A DNA stretch of 15,416 nucleotides from Erythrobacter sp. CCH5-A1 (lineage in GTDB: Bacteria; Pseudomonadota; Alphaproteobacteria; Sphingomonadales; Sphingomonadaceae): the NCBI RefSeq assembly GCF_001557115.1, contig NZ_LSKQ01000104.1, positions 1-15,416 on the forward strand, in the 5' to 3' direction. Below are positions 6,835-15,000 of the stretch, in pieces (within the stretch, counting starts at the first letter, position 1; each line of letters opens with the position of its first letter). The position numbers and the translations under genes were made by a program. The notes beneath the pieces are model-generated. The model was not told the origin of the DNA. It saw nothing but the letters and a program-made list of their open reading frames with translations, and ran no database searches.

Positions 6835-7796
6835 GACGGCGACCTCCGGCGTTCCTTGCGGATCTCGACGCGCTGCTGCGAACGGCGGTCGCCAAGGCGC
6901 AGTTCGGCGCGCTCGAGCAGCCGGTCGACGATCATAAAGCGGCCGGACACGCGGTAGTTGAGGAGCTCGGCCTGATTGCCCTCGCCAAGCCCGAACAGCG
7001 GCGGCATCTGACCTTGCTCCACGCTTTCGGGAAACTCGATAAAGGTCTGCCGCCCGTCATCGAACACGCGCACCGGTCGCCAGGAGGGCCGATCGCCCAA
7101 CAGGCGATAGCCAAAATTGAGCGCCTCGACCGGAATACTGGCAGCAATTGGTGCCGCGCGCGCCTCGGCTTCCTGCGCCTGTTGCAAGGCGATCAACTCG
7201 TCCTGCGGATAGGTCCAGGAGACCGACGCCATGTAGACCGACGGATTGGCACGCAGCTCGATGTGATAGGTGCGGCGGTCGGTGTTGATGACAAGGTTGG
7301 TGGTGATGTCGGAGCGGACCGGCTTGACCAGAATGTGGACCCGCGCATTGGCCCCGCGCCCGCTTACGGTGTCGCCGATCAGCCAGCGCACGGTATCGCC
7401 CGCAGCGACAGGTCCGGCGCCAACCAGCTGCTCGCCTTCCTGCAGCGCAATGTCGGTCACCTGTCCCGGCGCGGCATAGACCTGATAGAGCGCGCCGGGA
7501 GCCCAGGCATAGTTCTGGATCGCGTTGATGAACTGCTCGCCCTCGGGCTGCACGCGCGCGGCGGCGTTTGCCGCTCCCACCCGGTCCCTGGGGGCAGATG
7601 GCTGGGAGCGGCGCGCGGCGCGGGAGGGGACTCGCCGCGGTTCGGATTGCGTCTGCATTGTTGCGGTGGTCGCCGCCTCGACGACCACTGGCGCCAACTC
7701 TGCTGACACCATCTGTGCTGAAGCCGGACAGGCAGTTGTTCCAAGCAGGACGGAAAAGAGGGTCACTGCAAGGCGACCGGGAATGGGCGAGATCAT
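6831..7796 (-). CDS. trbG: Conjugal transfer protein TrbG (VirB9 family)
   Basis: This is a 321-residue periplasmic/outer-membrane ring component. Residues 1-28 form a Sec signal peptide with likely cleavage after PASA. A Cys at 23 does not sit in a proper lipobox. The N-terminal domain (about 90-185) shows AIQNYAWAPGALYQVYAAPG, then TDIALQEGEQL and the strand TTNLVINTDRRTYHIELRA, all typical of VirB9/TrbG. The C-terminal domain (about 225-315) contains NFGYRLLGDRPSWRPVRVFD, the segment that contacts the VirB7/VirB10 partners in this family. The start at 7796 overlaps the trbF stop (ATGA), and the 3' end overlaps trbI in the same way. Confidence 0.96.
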   Translation of the reverse strand: MISPIPGRLAVTLFSVLLGTTACPASAQMVSAELAPVVVEAATTATMQTQSEPRRVPSRAARRSQPSAPRDRVGAANAAARVQPEGEQFINAIQNYAWAPGALYQVYAAPGQVTDIALQEGEQLVGAGPVAAGDTVRWLIGDTVSGRGANARVHILVKPVRSDITTNLVINTDRRTYHIELRANPSVYMASVSWTYPQDELIALQQAQEAEARAAPIAASIPVEALNFGYRLLGDRPSWRPVRVFDDGRQTFIEFPESVEQGQMPPLFGLGEGNQAELLNYRVSGRFMIVDRLLERAELRLGDRRSQQRVEIRKERRRSPS

Positions 7797-8476
7797 GAGC
7801 CAAGTTCCTTTGACCAGTTGATGGCATTGACGAAGATGCCGAGCGGATTCTTGCGCAGGGCATCGGGGGTGCGCGGGGTCTGAACGGTGATCGTCAGGAT
7901 CGCGGTCCAGCGACTGGTCTCGGCGAGGCTGCCATCGCGGTAGCGGCGTTCGACCCAGGCAACGCGGAAGCTGATCGGCGAGGCGCGGATGACGCTGGTG
8001 ACATCTATCCCGACCTGTTCGCGGCCTACAGCCGCGAAGGGATCGTTGGTCCGGGCATAATCGTTGAGCACCAATGCGCCGCGATCGGTGACAAAGTCAT
8101 AGGCGCGCAGCCAGTTCTGGCGGACAATGATCGGATCGTCGGGAATGCTGCGCACCTGCTCGATGAAGCGTGCCAGGTGGAATGCGATCTGCGGGTCGCT
8201 TGGGTCAAAGTCGCTGACCGCAGGGGCGACAGCCTGTGCTTCGCCAAGCTTGTCGACCTGCACCACCCAGGGAATGATCGAACCCTGAGAGCCTTGCCAG
8301 ACGATCCCCGCAGTGAGACAAGCGGACAGGCCGAGCGCGCCGAAAAAGGCATAGCGCCAGCTTCGCGCCTGCACCCGCGCCGAGCCGATGCGCTCGTCCC
8401 ATACCTGCGCTGCGCGGTGGTAGGGCGTTTCTGGTTCGGGGGTCTTGCCATAGCGGATCGAGGGTCGTCGGAACAT
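7793..8476 (-). CDS. trbF: Conjugal transfer protein TrbF (VirB8 family)
   Basis: This is a 227-residue bitopic inner-membrane protein with a short cytoplasmic N-terminus, one membrane helix (about 41-62) and a periplasmic domain of NTF2-like fold. Family hallmarks include NPYHRAAQ-like PYHRAAQVWDERIG (18-31), WVVQVDKLG after the helix, and WLRAYDFVTDRG in the domain. VirB8 proteins nucleate assembly of the channel and contact VirB9 and VirB10. ATG 8476 has AAGGA with a 9-base spacer and follows the trbL stop by 5 bases. Its 3' end overlaps trbG by 4 bases. Confidence 0.96.
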   Translation of the reverse strand: MFRRPSIRYGKTPEPETPYHRAAQVWDERIGSARVQARSWRYAFFGALGLSACLTAGIVWQGSQGSIIPWVVQVDKLGEAQAVAPAVSDFDPSDPQIAFHLARFIEQVRSIPDDPIIVRQNWLRAYDFVTDRGALVLNDYARTNDPFAAVGREQVGIDVTSVIRASPISFRVAWVERRYRDGSLAETSRWTAILTITVQTPRTPDALRKNPLGIFVNAINWSKELGS

Positions 8477-8481
8477 GTGTG

Positions 8482-9801
8482 TCAGTCCTTTTCTGAGGTG
8501 TCGACCGAGGCGCCGCCGCCGTGGCTGTCGCCCGATTTGAGCGTGTGCGCGGCGATGCTCGCGCCATGGGAGATCGTCTGCCGGTCCTTCATCGCCTTGG
8601 CCCAGGCAGGCTGGCCCTGATCGGCAGCTGCGGGCGACGGGGGCGGCGGCGTGTTAGGTCCGGGTGTGATGCTGCCGCCGGTCTTGGTGATGGCGTCGCG
8701 GCTGCCTTCGCGGAAGGATTGCTTCACGCCGTCACCGGCCTTGCGCAGCGGCGATGTTGCAGCGCTGGCAGCATATTCGCCGACGGCACGCGCGCCGCCT
8801 GCGACCGCTGCGCCGCCCGACTTGCCTGCAGAGCCGAGAGCGTAGGCCATGGTCGCGCCGCCTGCAGCGCGCGACGTGCCTTGCGCGACATTGGAGGCAG
8901 CACTGGCCACCGCGCCGCCCGCCAGTTTTGCTCCGGCAACGGCACCGGCGGCAGCGCCGCCCGCGAGCAGCGCGGTGCCGGCTGCGGCGCCTGCGCCAAG
9001 CTGCGGCCCGCCCGAGACGATGCCATTAGCGATCCCGGGGCCAAAAATGCCGAGGCCGAGCAGCGCCAAGCTTGCCAGCACGATCGACAGCGCGTCTTCA
9101 ATCGTGGGTTCGCCCGCGATAGCGGTAGTGAACTCGGAAAAGATGGTCGAGCCGATGCCAACGATCACCGCAAGCACCAGCACCTTGATGCCCGACGAGA
9201 CGACATGGCCAAGCACGCGCTCGGCCATGAAGGCGGTCTTGCCGAACAGCCCGAACGGGATCAGCACGAAGCCGCAGAGCGTTGCCAGCTTGAACTCGAT
9301 GAGGGTGATGAACAGCTGGATCGACAGGATGAAGAAGGCGATGATGACGATCGCCCAAGCGACCAGCAGGATCACGATCTGCAGGAAATTCTCGAAGAAG
9401 CTGACAAAGCCGAGCAGTTCGGAGATCGACTCCAGCAAAGGATAGGCGGCATCGAGCCCCACTTGCGCGACCCGGCCCGGCTGCAGCAGTTCGGCCGCTG
9501 TAAACCCGGTGCCACTGGCCTTGAGGCCAAGCCCGGCGAAACTTTCGAACACGATGCGCGCGAGGCTGTTCCAGTTGCCGATGATGTAGGCAAAGATGCC
9601 GACAAAGAGCGTCTTCTTGACCAGGCGGGCAAGAATGTCGCCCTGCTCGCCCCATGACCAGAACAGCGCTGCCAGTGTGACATCAATGACGATGAGCGTG
9701 GTTGCGATGAAGGCGACCTCGCCGCCCAAAAGGCCGAACCCGCTGTCGATGTAGCGCGAGAAGATGTCGAGGAAGCGGTCGACGACGGCGGTGCCACCCA
9801 T
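8482..9801 (-). CDS. trbL: Conjugal transfer protein TrbL (VirB6 family)
   Basis: This is a 439-residue polytopic inner-membrane protein. About six hydrophobic segments lie in residues 25-265 (for example AFIATTLIVIDVTLAALFW, IVILLVAWAIVIIAFFILSI and VLVLAVIVGIGSTI). The pattern F-x-L-A-T-L-x-x-F-x-L-I-P-F-G (171-184 region) is typical of TrbL. From about residue 265 the sequence becomes an Ala/Gly-rich, then Pro-rich tail with a polar C-terminus, a usual TrbL feature. VirB6-type proteins form part of the DNA path across the inner membrane. It starts one base after the end of the trbK-like gene. Confidence 0.95.
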   Translation of the reverse strand: MGGTAVVDRFLDIFSRYIDSGFGLLGGEVAFIATTLIVIDVTLAALFWSWGEQGDILARLVKKTLFVGIFAYIIGNWNSLARIVFESFAGLGLKASGTGFTAAELLQPGRVAQVGLDAAYPLLESISELLGFVSFFENFLQIVILLVAWAIVIIAFFILSIQLFITLIEFKLATLCGFVLIPFGLFGKTAFMAERVLGHVVSSGIKVLVLAVIVGIGSTIFSEFTTAIAGEPTIEDALSIVLASLALLGLGIFGPGIANGIVSGGPQLGAGAAAGTALLAGGAAAGAVAGAKLAGGAVASAASNVAQGTSRAAGGATMAYALGSAGKSGGAAVAGGARAVGEYAASAATSPLRKAGDGVKQSFREGSRDAITKTGGSITPGPNTPPPPSPAAADQGQPAWAKAMKDRQTISHGASIAAHTLKSGDSHGGGASVDTSEKD

Positions 9802-9802
9802 G

Positions 9803-10129
9803 TTAGCGATCCCCCGTCATATCGAGGGCGGCATCCCCGCTGTTGTCAGTCACAGGGGGCACGACCGCCGCATCACGCTCGGCCTGCCCCAGGAACCGGC
9901 GGCGTTCGGCTGCCCAGGCTGCGGTGCAGATATCGACCGATGCCGCCTCAAGGCCGAGCGCTGCGCAATAGGCGAGGGTGGCCTTTGCATCGTCTCCGGC
10001 TTCATGTGCCGCAGCGATGACATCGCGTGGCGGCGGCGCAGGCTCTTCGCGCAGTTCGAGCACGGCCATGGTGATGGCAATGGCGACGAAGGCGCCGGCC
10101 CCAATCCGCGCAAAGAGCTTGCTGTCCAT
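9803..10129 (-). CDS. Putative entry-exclusion protein, TrbK-alt type
   Basis: This is a 108-residue small protein in the trbK position between trbJ and trbL. The N-terminus (MDSKLFARIGAGAFVAIAIT) is basic then hydrophobic, a membrane anchor or signal. The remainder is soluble with two cysteines (YCAALGLEAASVDICTAAWA, then AERRRFLG), the pattern I associate with the alternative TrbK family of alphaproteobacterial Trb clusters. Classical TrbK is a lipoprotein that blocks entry of a second copy of the element into the host; here no lipobox is present. I chose ATG 10129, 4 bases after the trbJ stop, over an upstream in-frame start at 10168 that would overlap trbJ. The exclusion role is by position and family, not proven. 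Confidence 0.75.
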   Translation of the reverse strand: MDSKLFARIGAGAFVAIAITMAVLELREEPAPPPRDVIAAAHEAGDDAKATLAYCAALGLEAASVDICTAAWAAERRRFLGQAERDAAVVPPVTDNSGDAALDMTGDR

Positions 10130-10133
10130 CGCC

Positions 10134-10892
10134 TCAGTTCCCGAACAGCCGGGCATTGCCCGGGACATAGGGCCGGCGATCGCCGAGGAAGCGGCGAAGC
10201 TGTTCGCGGGCCTGCGCCTTGGCGGCCGCTTGTGCAGCGGCGTCGAGCGATTGTGCCCGCGCGAGCGAGGCGACCGTAGCGGTCAGGTCCGCGAGCTGCT
10301 GCGCCTGCACCGCCAGCAGCTGATTGCCAGCCTGCGCGGCCTGAAGCGCGCCGGTTGCCGACTGGCTTGAGCCAACGAGGCTGTCGATGGCGCCGCGCGT
10401 GCCGTCGATATTGCCGACCACGCCGGCCTGAACCCGTAGGGCATCCTCGAAGGCGCCGAGGCTGTTCTGCCACCGGGCTTCGGCGCCCTGGACCAGCATG
10501 CGCTGCGGCCCCGTCATCGCGCCCGCGCGATAGTTGTTCTGGAACTCGCGTTCGATCTGACGAACATCATAAGCCACGCGCTGCGCCTGTCCGAGCAAGG
10601 CCTGGGTCTGCCGGATCTGCGCTTGCAGCGGTTCGAGCACGGTCAGTGGCAGCGATTGCAGGTTGCGCGCTTCGTTGACGAGCGAGGTCGCCTGGTTCTG
10701 GAGCTGCCGGATCTGGTTGTTGATCTGCTCGAGCGTGCGCGCGGCGGTCAGGATGTTCTGGGCATAGTTGCGCGGGTCGAACACCACGCCGCCAATCTGT
10801 GCCCTGGCAGCGGTCGGCAGCATGGCGCCGACGCTGACCGAGAGAACCGCGGCACTGGCAGCAAGCATCGAGACGAATTTACGGGCTTTCAT
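10134..10892 (-). CDS. trbJ: Conjugal transfer protein TrbJ (VirB5 family)
   Basis: This is a 252-residue exported protein. Residues 1-31 are a Sec signal peptide ending TAARA before Gln. The mature part is mostly helical and Gln/Ala-rich with coiled-coil character (TLEQINNQIRQLQNQATSLV and LLAVQAQQLADLTATVASLA), as in TrbJ/VirB5 pilus-associated proteins that help the pilus contact recipient cells. The early FDPRNYAQNILTA motif is a clear TrbJ mark. ATG 10892 is preferred over a GTG at 10898, because AGGAG at 10901-10905 is 8 bases from the ATG but only 2 from the GTG. That ribosome site lies in the last codons of trbE, so the two genes are probably translationally coupled. Confidence 0.94.
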   Translation of the reverse strand: MKARKFVSMLAASAAVLSVSVGAMLPTAARAQIGGVVFDPRNYAQNILTAARTLEQINNQIRQLQNQATSLVNEARNLQSLPLTVLEPLQAQIRQTQALLGQAQRVAYDVRQIEREFQNNYRAGAMTGPQRMLVQGAEARWQNSLGAFEDALRVQAGVVGNIDGTRGAIDSLVGSSQSATGALQAAQAGNQLLAVQAQQLADLTATVASLARAQSLDAAAQAAAKAQAREQLRRFLGDRRPYVPGNARLFGN

Positions 10893-10897
10893 GGGCA

Positions 10898-13375
10898 CTA
10901 CTCCTGGGATTGGTCCGACCGCGGACCGGGCTTGAGAAGGGGCGAGGGGGCGGGCAGCAGCTCGGCTGCCCAGGCGAGGCCGCGATGGCGCAGCCAGCGC
11001 GCAGCAAAGTCAGCGCAGCCGTGCACGCCCGTGATCGCATCGATCGCGAGCTGGTCGGCCTTTGATGAGGTGGCGGTGAAGGCGAGCGCGACCTCGCCAA
11101 GGCCAAGTTCGAACAATCGGTTGCCGCGCGCCGACTGGCAGTAATAATCGCGCTTGGGCGCCGCCCGCGCGATGATCTCAATCTGCCGGTCGTTGAGGCC
11201 AAAGCGGCGATAGATTGCCAATATCTGCGGCTCAATCGCGCGTTCGTTGGGGAGGAAGATGCGGGTAGGGCAGCTCTCGATGATGGCAGGAGCGATCGCC
11301 GAGCTTTCGATGTCGGCGAGGCTCTGGGTTGCAAACACCACGCTCGCATTCTTCTTGCGCAGCGTTTTGAGCCATTCGCGCAGTTGTGCGGCAAAGGCGG
11401 GGCTGTCGAGGACAAGCCAGCCCTCGTCGATGATGATCATTGTCGGCGAGCCGTCGAGCCGGCCTTCGATGCGGTGGAACAGGTAGGAGAGCACGGCAGG
11501 GGCTGCGGCCGAGCCGGTCAGCCCTTCGGTCTCGAAGGCCTGAAAGCTGGCTTCCCCCAGATGTTCGCTCTCGGCATCAAGCAGCCGTCCGAACGGCCCG
11601 CCAATGCAATAGGGTGTCAGGGCCTGTTTCAATGCTTGTGACTGCAGGAGCACAGCGAGCCCGGTAAGCGTGCGCTCGGCAATCGGAGCGGTGGCGAGGG
11701 AAGTCAGCGCCGACCAGAGATGCTCCTTGGTCGCGGGATCGATAGTCACGCCTTCGGCAGTGAGGATCGCCTGAAGCCATTCGGCCGCCCAGTTGCGCTC
11801 TGCCGGTTCGTCGATCCGCGCCAGCGGTTGCAAGAGCACCGTGCCATTGCTGTCCTCAGCCAGGCCGGAACCCGTCAACGAGTTGCCGAGGTCCTGCCAG
11901 TCCCCACCGCAGGCCAGCGCCGCTGCACGGATCGATCCGCCGAAGTCGAAGGCAAAGACCTGGGCGCGATCATAACGCTGAAGCTGCAGCGCCATCAGCG
12001 CGAGTAGCACCGACTTGCCTGCCCCGGTCGGCCCGACGATCAGCGTATGCCCGACATCGCCGACATGAAGCGAAAACCGGAACGGGGTCGAGCCTTCGGT
12101 CCGCGCATAGAATAATGGGGCGGCGTTGAAGTGTTCGTCCCGTTCCGGCCCGGCCCACACAGCCGACAGGGGGATCATGTGGGCGAGGTTGAGCGTGGAG
12201 ATCGGCGGTGTCCGGACATTGGCGTAGACATGGCCGGGAAGCGATCCGAGCCAGGCCTCTACCGCGTTCATGCCTTCGACGATCACGGTGAAGTCGCGGC
12301 CCTGGATGACCTTCTCGACCAGACGCAGCTTCTCCGCTGCCAGCGCCGGATCCTCGTCCCAGACGGTGACGGTGGCGGTGACATAGGCTTGGCCGACAAA
12401 ATCCGATCCGAGCTCCTGCAGCGCAGCATCGGCATCGGCGGCCTTGTTCGAGGCATCGCTGTCGAGCAGCGTCGAAGCCTCGTTGGTCATCACCTCCTTG
12501 AGGATGCTTGCGACCGACTTGCGCTTGGCGAACCATTGCCGCCGGATCTTGGCGGTCAGTTTGGTGGCATCGGTCTTGTCGAGCATCACTGCGCGGGTCG
12601 ACCAGCGATAGGCGAAGGCGAGCCGGTTGAGCTCGTCGAGCAGACCCGGGAAGGTGCTGCTGGGAAAGCCGACCACGGTCAGCGTGCGCAGATGCGCGCG
12701 ACCGAGGCGCGGCTCGAGCCCGCCGGTCAGCGGCTCATCGGCCAGCAGCGCGTCCAGATGCATCGGGATCTCGGGAACGCGGACGCGGTGACTGCGGGTG
12801 GAGACGCAGCTGTGCAGGTAGGTCAGCGTCTCACCGTCGTCGAGCCATGCCACCTCGGGCACAAAGCCATCGATCAGACGCAGCAGGCGCTCGGTGCGGT
12901 CGACGAAGAGGTCGAGCAGTTCTTTGGGATTGATGCCCTTTTCGGCCTTGCCCTCGTAGAGCCAGCTTTCGGTGCGGGCCGCATCTTCGGCGGGCGGCAT
13001 CCACAACAGGGTCAGGAAATAGCGGCTCTCGAAATGGGCGCCTTCCTCGGCAAATTGCGCTGCGCGCTCGCGCTCGACCAGCGCCGAGGCCGGATCGGGA
13101 AAGTCGCTATCGGGGTAATCCAGCGCCGGGCGGCGCACCGCCTCAACGAAAATGGCCCAGCCTGAACCCAGTCGCCGCAGCGCGCTGTTCAGGCGCGCGG
13201 TCGTAGCGATCAGCTCTGCGGGCGTCGCGCTGTCGAGATCGGGACCGCGAAAGCGGGCCGAGCGCTGGAAGCTGCCGTCCTTGTTGAGCACCACGCCGGG
13301 TGCGACCAGCGCGGCCCAGGGCAGGAAGTCGGCAAGCCGGTCGGCCTTGTTCCGGTATTCGCGAAGCGAGAGCAT
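10898..13375 (-). CDS. trbE: Conjugal transfer ATPase TrbE (VirB4 family)
   Basis: This is an 825-residue ATPase, the usual full length. The N-terminal domain begins MLSLREYRNKADRLADFLPW, typical of TrbE. The C-terminal RecA-like domain carries Walker A GPTGAGKS (448-455), Walker B MIIIDEGWLVLD (646-657) and the conserved FATQSLADIE segment (681-690). Motifs are intact, so it should be active. VirB4-type ATPases power pilus assembly and substrate transfer at the inner membrane. It follows trbD by 4 bases, with GAGGG about 9 bases before the ATG, and is followed by trbJ after 5 bases. Confidence 0.97.
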   Translation of the reverse strand: MLSLREYRNKADRLADFLPWAALVAPGVVLNKDGSFQRSARFRGPDLDSATPAELIATTARLNSALRRLGSGWAIFVEAVRRPALDYPDSDFPDPASALVERERAAQFAEEGAHFESRYFLTLLWMPPAEDAARTESWLYEGKAEKGINPKELLDLFVDRTERLLRLIDGFVPEVAWLDDGETLTYLHSCVSTRSHRVRVPEIPMHLDALLADEPLTGGLEPRLGRAHLRTLTVVGFPSSTFPGLLDELNRLAFAYRWSTRAVMLDKTDATKLTAKIRRQWFAKRKSVASILKEVMTNEASTLLDSDASNKAADADAALQELGSDFVGQAYVTATVTVWDEDPALAAEKLRLVEKVIQGRDFTVIVEGMNAVEAWLGSLPGHVYANVRTPPISTLNLAHMIPLSAVWAGPERDEHFNAAPLFYARTEGSTPFRFSLHVGDVGHTLIVGPTGAGKSVLLALMALQLQRYDRAQVFAFDFGGSIRAAALACGGDWQDLGNSLTGSGLAEDSNGTVLLQPLARIDEPAERNWAAEWLQAILTAEGVTIDPATKEHLWSALTSLATAPIAERTLTGLAVLLQSQALKQALTPYCIGGPFGRLLDAESEHLGEASFQAFETEGLTGSAAAPAVLSYLFHRIEGRLDGSPTMIIIDEGWLVLDSPAFAAQLREWLKTLRKKNASVVFATQSLADIESSAIAPAIIESCPTRIFLPNERAIEPQILAIYRRFGLNDRQIEIIARAAPKRDYYCQSARGNRLFELGLGEVALAFTATSSKADQLAIDAITGVHGCADFAARWLRHRGLAWAAELLPAPSPLLKPGPRSDQSQE

Positions 13376-13379
13376 GGGC

Positions 13380-13655
13380 TCAGACCCTCAGGAAAGTGGG
13401 AAAGCGCAGATGCCGCCGCGCGACATCGACGAATTGCGGATCGCGCCGCGCCGCCCAGACCGAGACCATGTGCCCGAGCGCAAAGATCACCACGCCGGCG
13501 ATCCACAGGCGCAGGCCCAGCCCAATCGCAGCGGCCAGCGTCGCATTGGCGATCGCCAGCCCGCGCGGTGCGCCGCCGAGCAGGATATGCTCGGTCAGCG
13601 CGCGGTGAACCGGTACGACAAAGCCCGGCACGGCTTCCGGCGGCATGGTCTCCAT
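13380..13655 (-). CDS. trbD: Conjugal transfer protein TrbD (VirB3 family)
   Basis: This is a 91-residue inner-membrane protein. The N-terminal motif GFVVPVHRALTEHILLGGAP is the TrbD/VirB3 signature, followed by a long hydrophobic hairpin (about 33-65) and a polar C-terminal tail that interacts with the VirB4-type ATPase in this family. The start at 13655 overlaps the trbC stop by one base (TGATG). An alternative ATG at 13646 would shorten it by three residues. It is encoded directly before trbE, the normal pairing. Confidence 0.93.
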   Translation of the reverse strand: METMPPEAVPGFVVPVHRALTEHILLGGAPRGLAIANATLAAAIGLGLRLWIAGVVIFALGHMVSVWAARRDPQFVDVARRHLRFPTFLRV

Positions 13656-13987
13656 CAGACGAGAGCCCCGCCGCCGAACGAGAAGAACGACAGGAAGAAG
13701 GAGGAGGCGGCAAAGGCGATCGACAGGCCGAACACAATCTGGATCATCCGTCGCGCCCCGCCCGAGGTGTCGCCGAAAGCGAGTGCCAGGCCAGTCGCAA
13801 TGATGATCATGACCGCAACGATCTTGGCGACAGGCCCCTGGATGGATTCAAGGATCGACTGGAGCGGCGCTTCCCACGGCATCGACGAACCCGCCGCGTG
13901 AGCAGGGCCCGCGATGGAAAGAGCAACAAAGCTGCCGAGCATGGCAGCGGAGAGGCGGGCACGGGCGCGCGATAGGGTCTGGATCAC
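13655..13987 (-). CDS. trbC: Conjugal transfer pilin TrbC (VirB2 family)
   Basis: This is a 110-residue pilin precursor. A leader of about 32 residues (SFVALSIAGPAHA before AGS) is followed by a small hydrophobic protein with two membrane helices (about 53-72 and 82-103) separated by a short polar loop FGDTSGGARR, the standard VirB2/TrbC layout. The start is a GTG at 13987, shown by AGGAG at 13995-13999 with a 7-base spacer and a 4-base overlap (GTGA) with the trbB stop. The frame is open much further upstream (to 14560), but that part is antisense-like noise inside trbB and would bury the leader. RP4-type TrbC is cyclised after trimming; whether this one is cannot be seen. Confidence 0.92.
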   Translation of the reverse strand: MIQTLSRARARLSAAMLGSFVALSIAGPAHAAGSSMPWEAPLQSILESIQGPVAKIVAVMIIIATGLALAFGDTSGGARRMIQIVFGLSIAFAASSFFLSFFSFGGGALV

Positions 13988-14967
13988 GATGAAACTCCTG
14001 TGGCTGGGGGTGTGATGGGGCGGATGGTGTAGTCGCTGTGGGCATCGAGGCCGGTGACCTCGGCGAGTTCGGCAAGGCGCCGTCCGGTCCCGTCGCGGAC
14101 AAGGACAGCGATGACGTCGATGGTCTCGGCGATCAGGGCGCGCGGCACAGTGACGACGCTTTCCTGGATCAGCTGCTCCATGCGCCGCAGGACCCCAAGC
14201 GCGGATCCTGCGTGGATCGTGCCGACGCCGCCGGGATGGCCGGTGCCCCAGGCCTTGAGCAGGTCGAGCGCTTCGGCACCGCGCACCTCGCCGATCGGGA
14301 TTCGGTCGGGCCGCAGCCGCAGGGCCGAGCGGACCAGGTCGGAGAGCGTGACCACGCCGTCTTTGGTGCGCAGCGAGACGAGATTGGGCGCGGCGCATTG
14401 CAGCTCGCGGGTGTCTTCGATCAGGACCACGCGGTCGTCGGTCTTGGCAACTTCGGCCAAGAGCGCGTTGGTGAGGGTGGTCTTGCCGGTCGACGTGCCG
14501 CCAGCGACCAGAATGTTCTTTCGGGCCGCAACGGCGCGAACCAGCGCGTCGGCCTGCCATGGAGAAATGATCTTCGCTGCGACATAATCAGCGAGCGTGA
14601 ATACCGCGACAGCGGGCTTGCGGATCGCGAAGCTCGGCGCAGCCACCACCGGCGGCAGCAGACCTTCGAAGCGCTCGCCCGTATCGGGAAGCTCGGCCGA
14701 AACGCGCGGTGCCTTGGCATGAACCTCGGCTCCGACATGATGCGCCACCAAGCGGATGATCCGTTCGCCATCGGCAGCGCACATCGCGCTTCCCGTATCG
14801 GCGATCCCGGCTCCGAGCCGGTCGATCCAGAGCCGCCCGTCGGGATTGAGCATGACCTCGATGACCGAGGCATCTTCAAGCCAGACGGCGATCTCCGGCC
14901 CGAGCGCAGTGCGCAGCATACGCGCTCCGCGCGACGATGCTTGCGACGGGATGGGGATCACGCTCAT
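13984..14967 (-). CDS. trbB: Conjugal transfer ATPase TrbB (VirB11 family)
   Basis: This is a 327-residue traffic ATPase and the first gene of the operon. Walker [10 protein letters not shown] is at 156-164, the Asp box [11 protein letters not shown] at 180-190, Walker B-like region [10 protein letters not shown] at 221-230 and the His box [15 protein letters not shown] at 241-255, all intact. VirB11-type hexamers sit at the cytoplasmic base of the channel and switch it between pilus building and transfer. I chose ATG 14967, because GAGG at 14974-14977 lies 6 bases upstream. An upstream in-frame ATG at 15000 has no ribosome site. The chosen ribosome site lies in the arm of a hairpin, described separately. 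Confidence 0.95.
   Translation of the reverse strand: MSVIPIPSQASSRGARMLRTALGPEIAVWLEDASVIEVMLNPDGRLWIDRLGAGIADTGSAMCAADGERIIRLVAHHVGAEVHAKAPRVSAELPDTGERFEGLLPPVVAAPSFAIRKPAVAVFTLADYVAAKIISPWQADALVRAVAARKNILVAGGTSTGKTTLTNALLAEVAKTDDRVVLIEDTRELQCAAPNLVSLRTKDGVVTLSDLVRSALRLRPDRIPIGEVRGAEALDLLKAWGTGHPGGVGTIHAGSALGVLRRMEQLIQESVVTVPRALIAETIDVIAVLVRDGTGRRLAELAEVTGLDAHSDYTIRPITPPATGVSS
13995..13999 (-). promoter_or_regulatory. Ribosome binding site deciding the trbC GTG start
   Basis: AGGAG on the minus strand lies 7 bases before the GTG at 13987, inside the end of trbB. It is the only good site near the pilin leader and fixes a start that length-based ORF calling would miss. Confidence 0.8.
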
Positions 14968-14970
14968 AAA

Positions 14971-14992
14971 TTGCCTCGTGTCGGCGAGGCAA
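14971..14992 (-). promoter_or_regulatory. Hairpin enclosing the trbB ribosome binding site
   Basis: On the minus strand TTGCCTCG (14992-14985) and CGAGGCAA (14978-14971) form a perfect 8-bp stem with a 6-base loop (CCGACA). The 3' arm contains the trbB Shine-Dalgarno GAGG, and the ATG follows three bases after the stem. In RNA the stem would hide the ribosome site of the first gene of the transfer operon. In DNA the same repeat could be a repressor operator. Confidence 0.55.
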
Positions 14993-15000
14993 CCGATCAT

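Noticed and set aside
8521..9657. 378-codon open frame on the plus strand opposite trbL
   Set aside because: It is antisense to a well-supported trbL, has no family resemblance and shows the Arg/Ala/Asp-rich composition typical of shadow frames in GC-rich DNA.
12131..13165. 344-codon open frame on the plus strand opposite trbE
   Set aside because: It is antisense to the conserved N-terminal half of trbE, without recognisable motifs.
13988..14560. N-terminal extension of the trbC frame
   Set aside because: It lies within trbB, reads as low-complexity Arg/His/Pro, and a good ribosome site supports the GTG at 13987.
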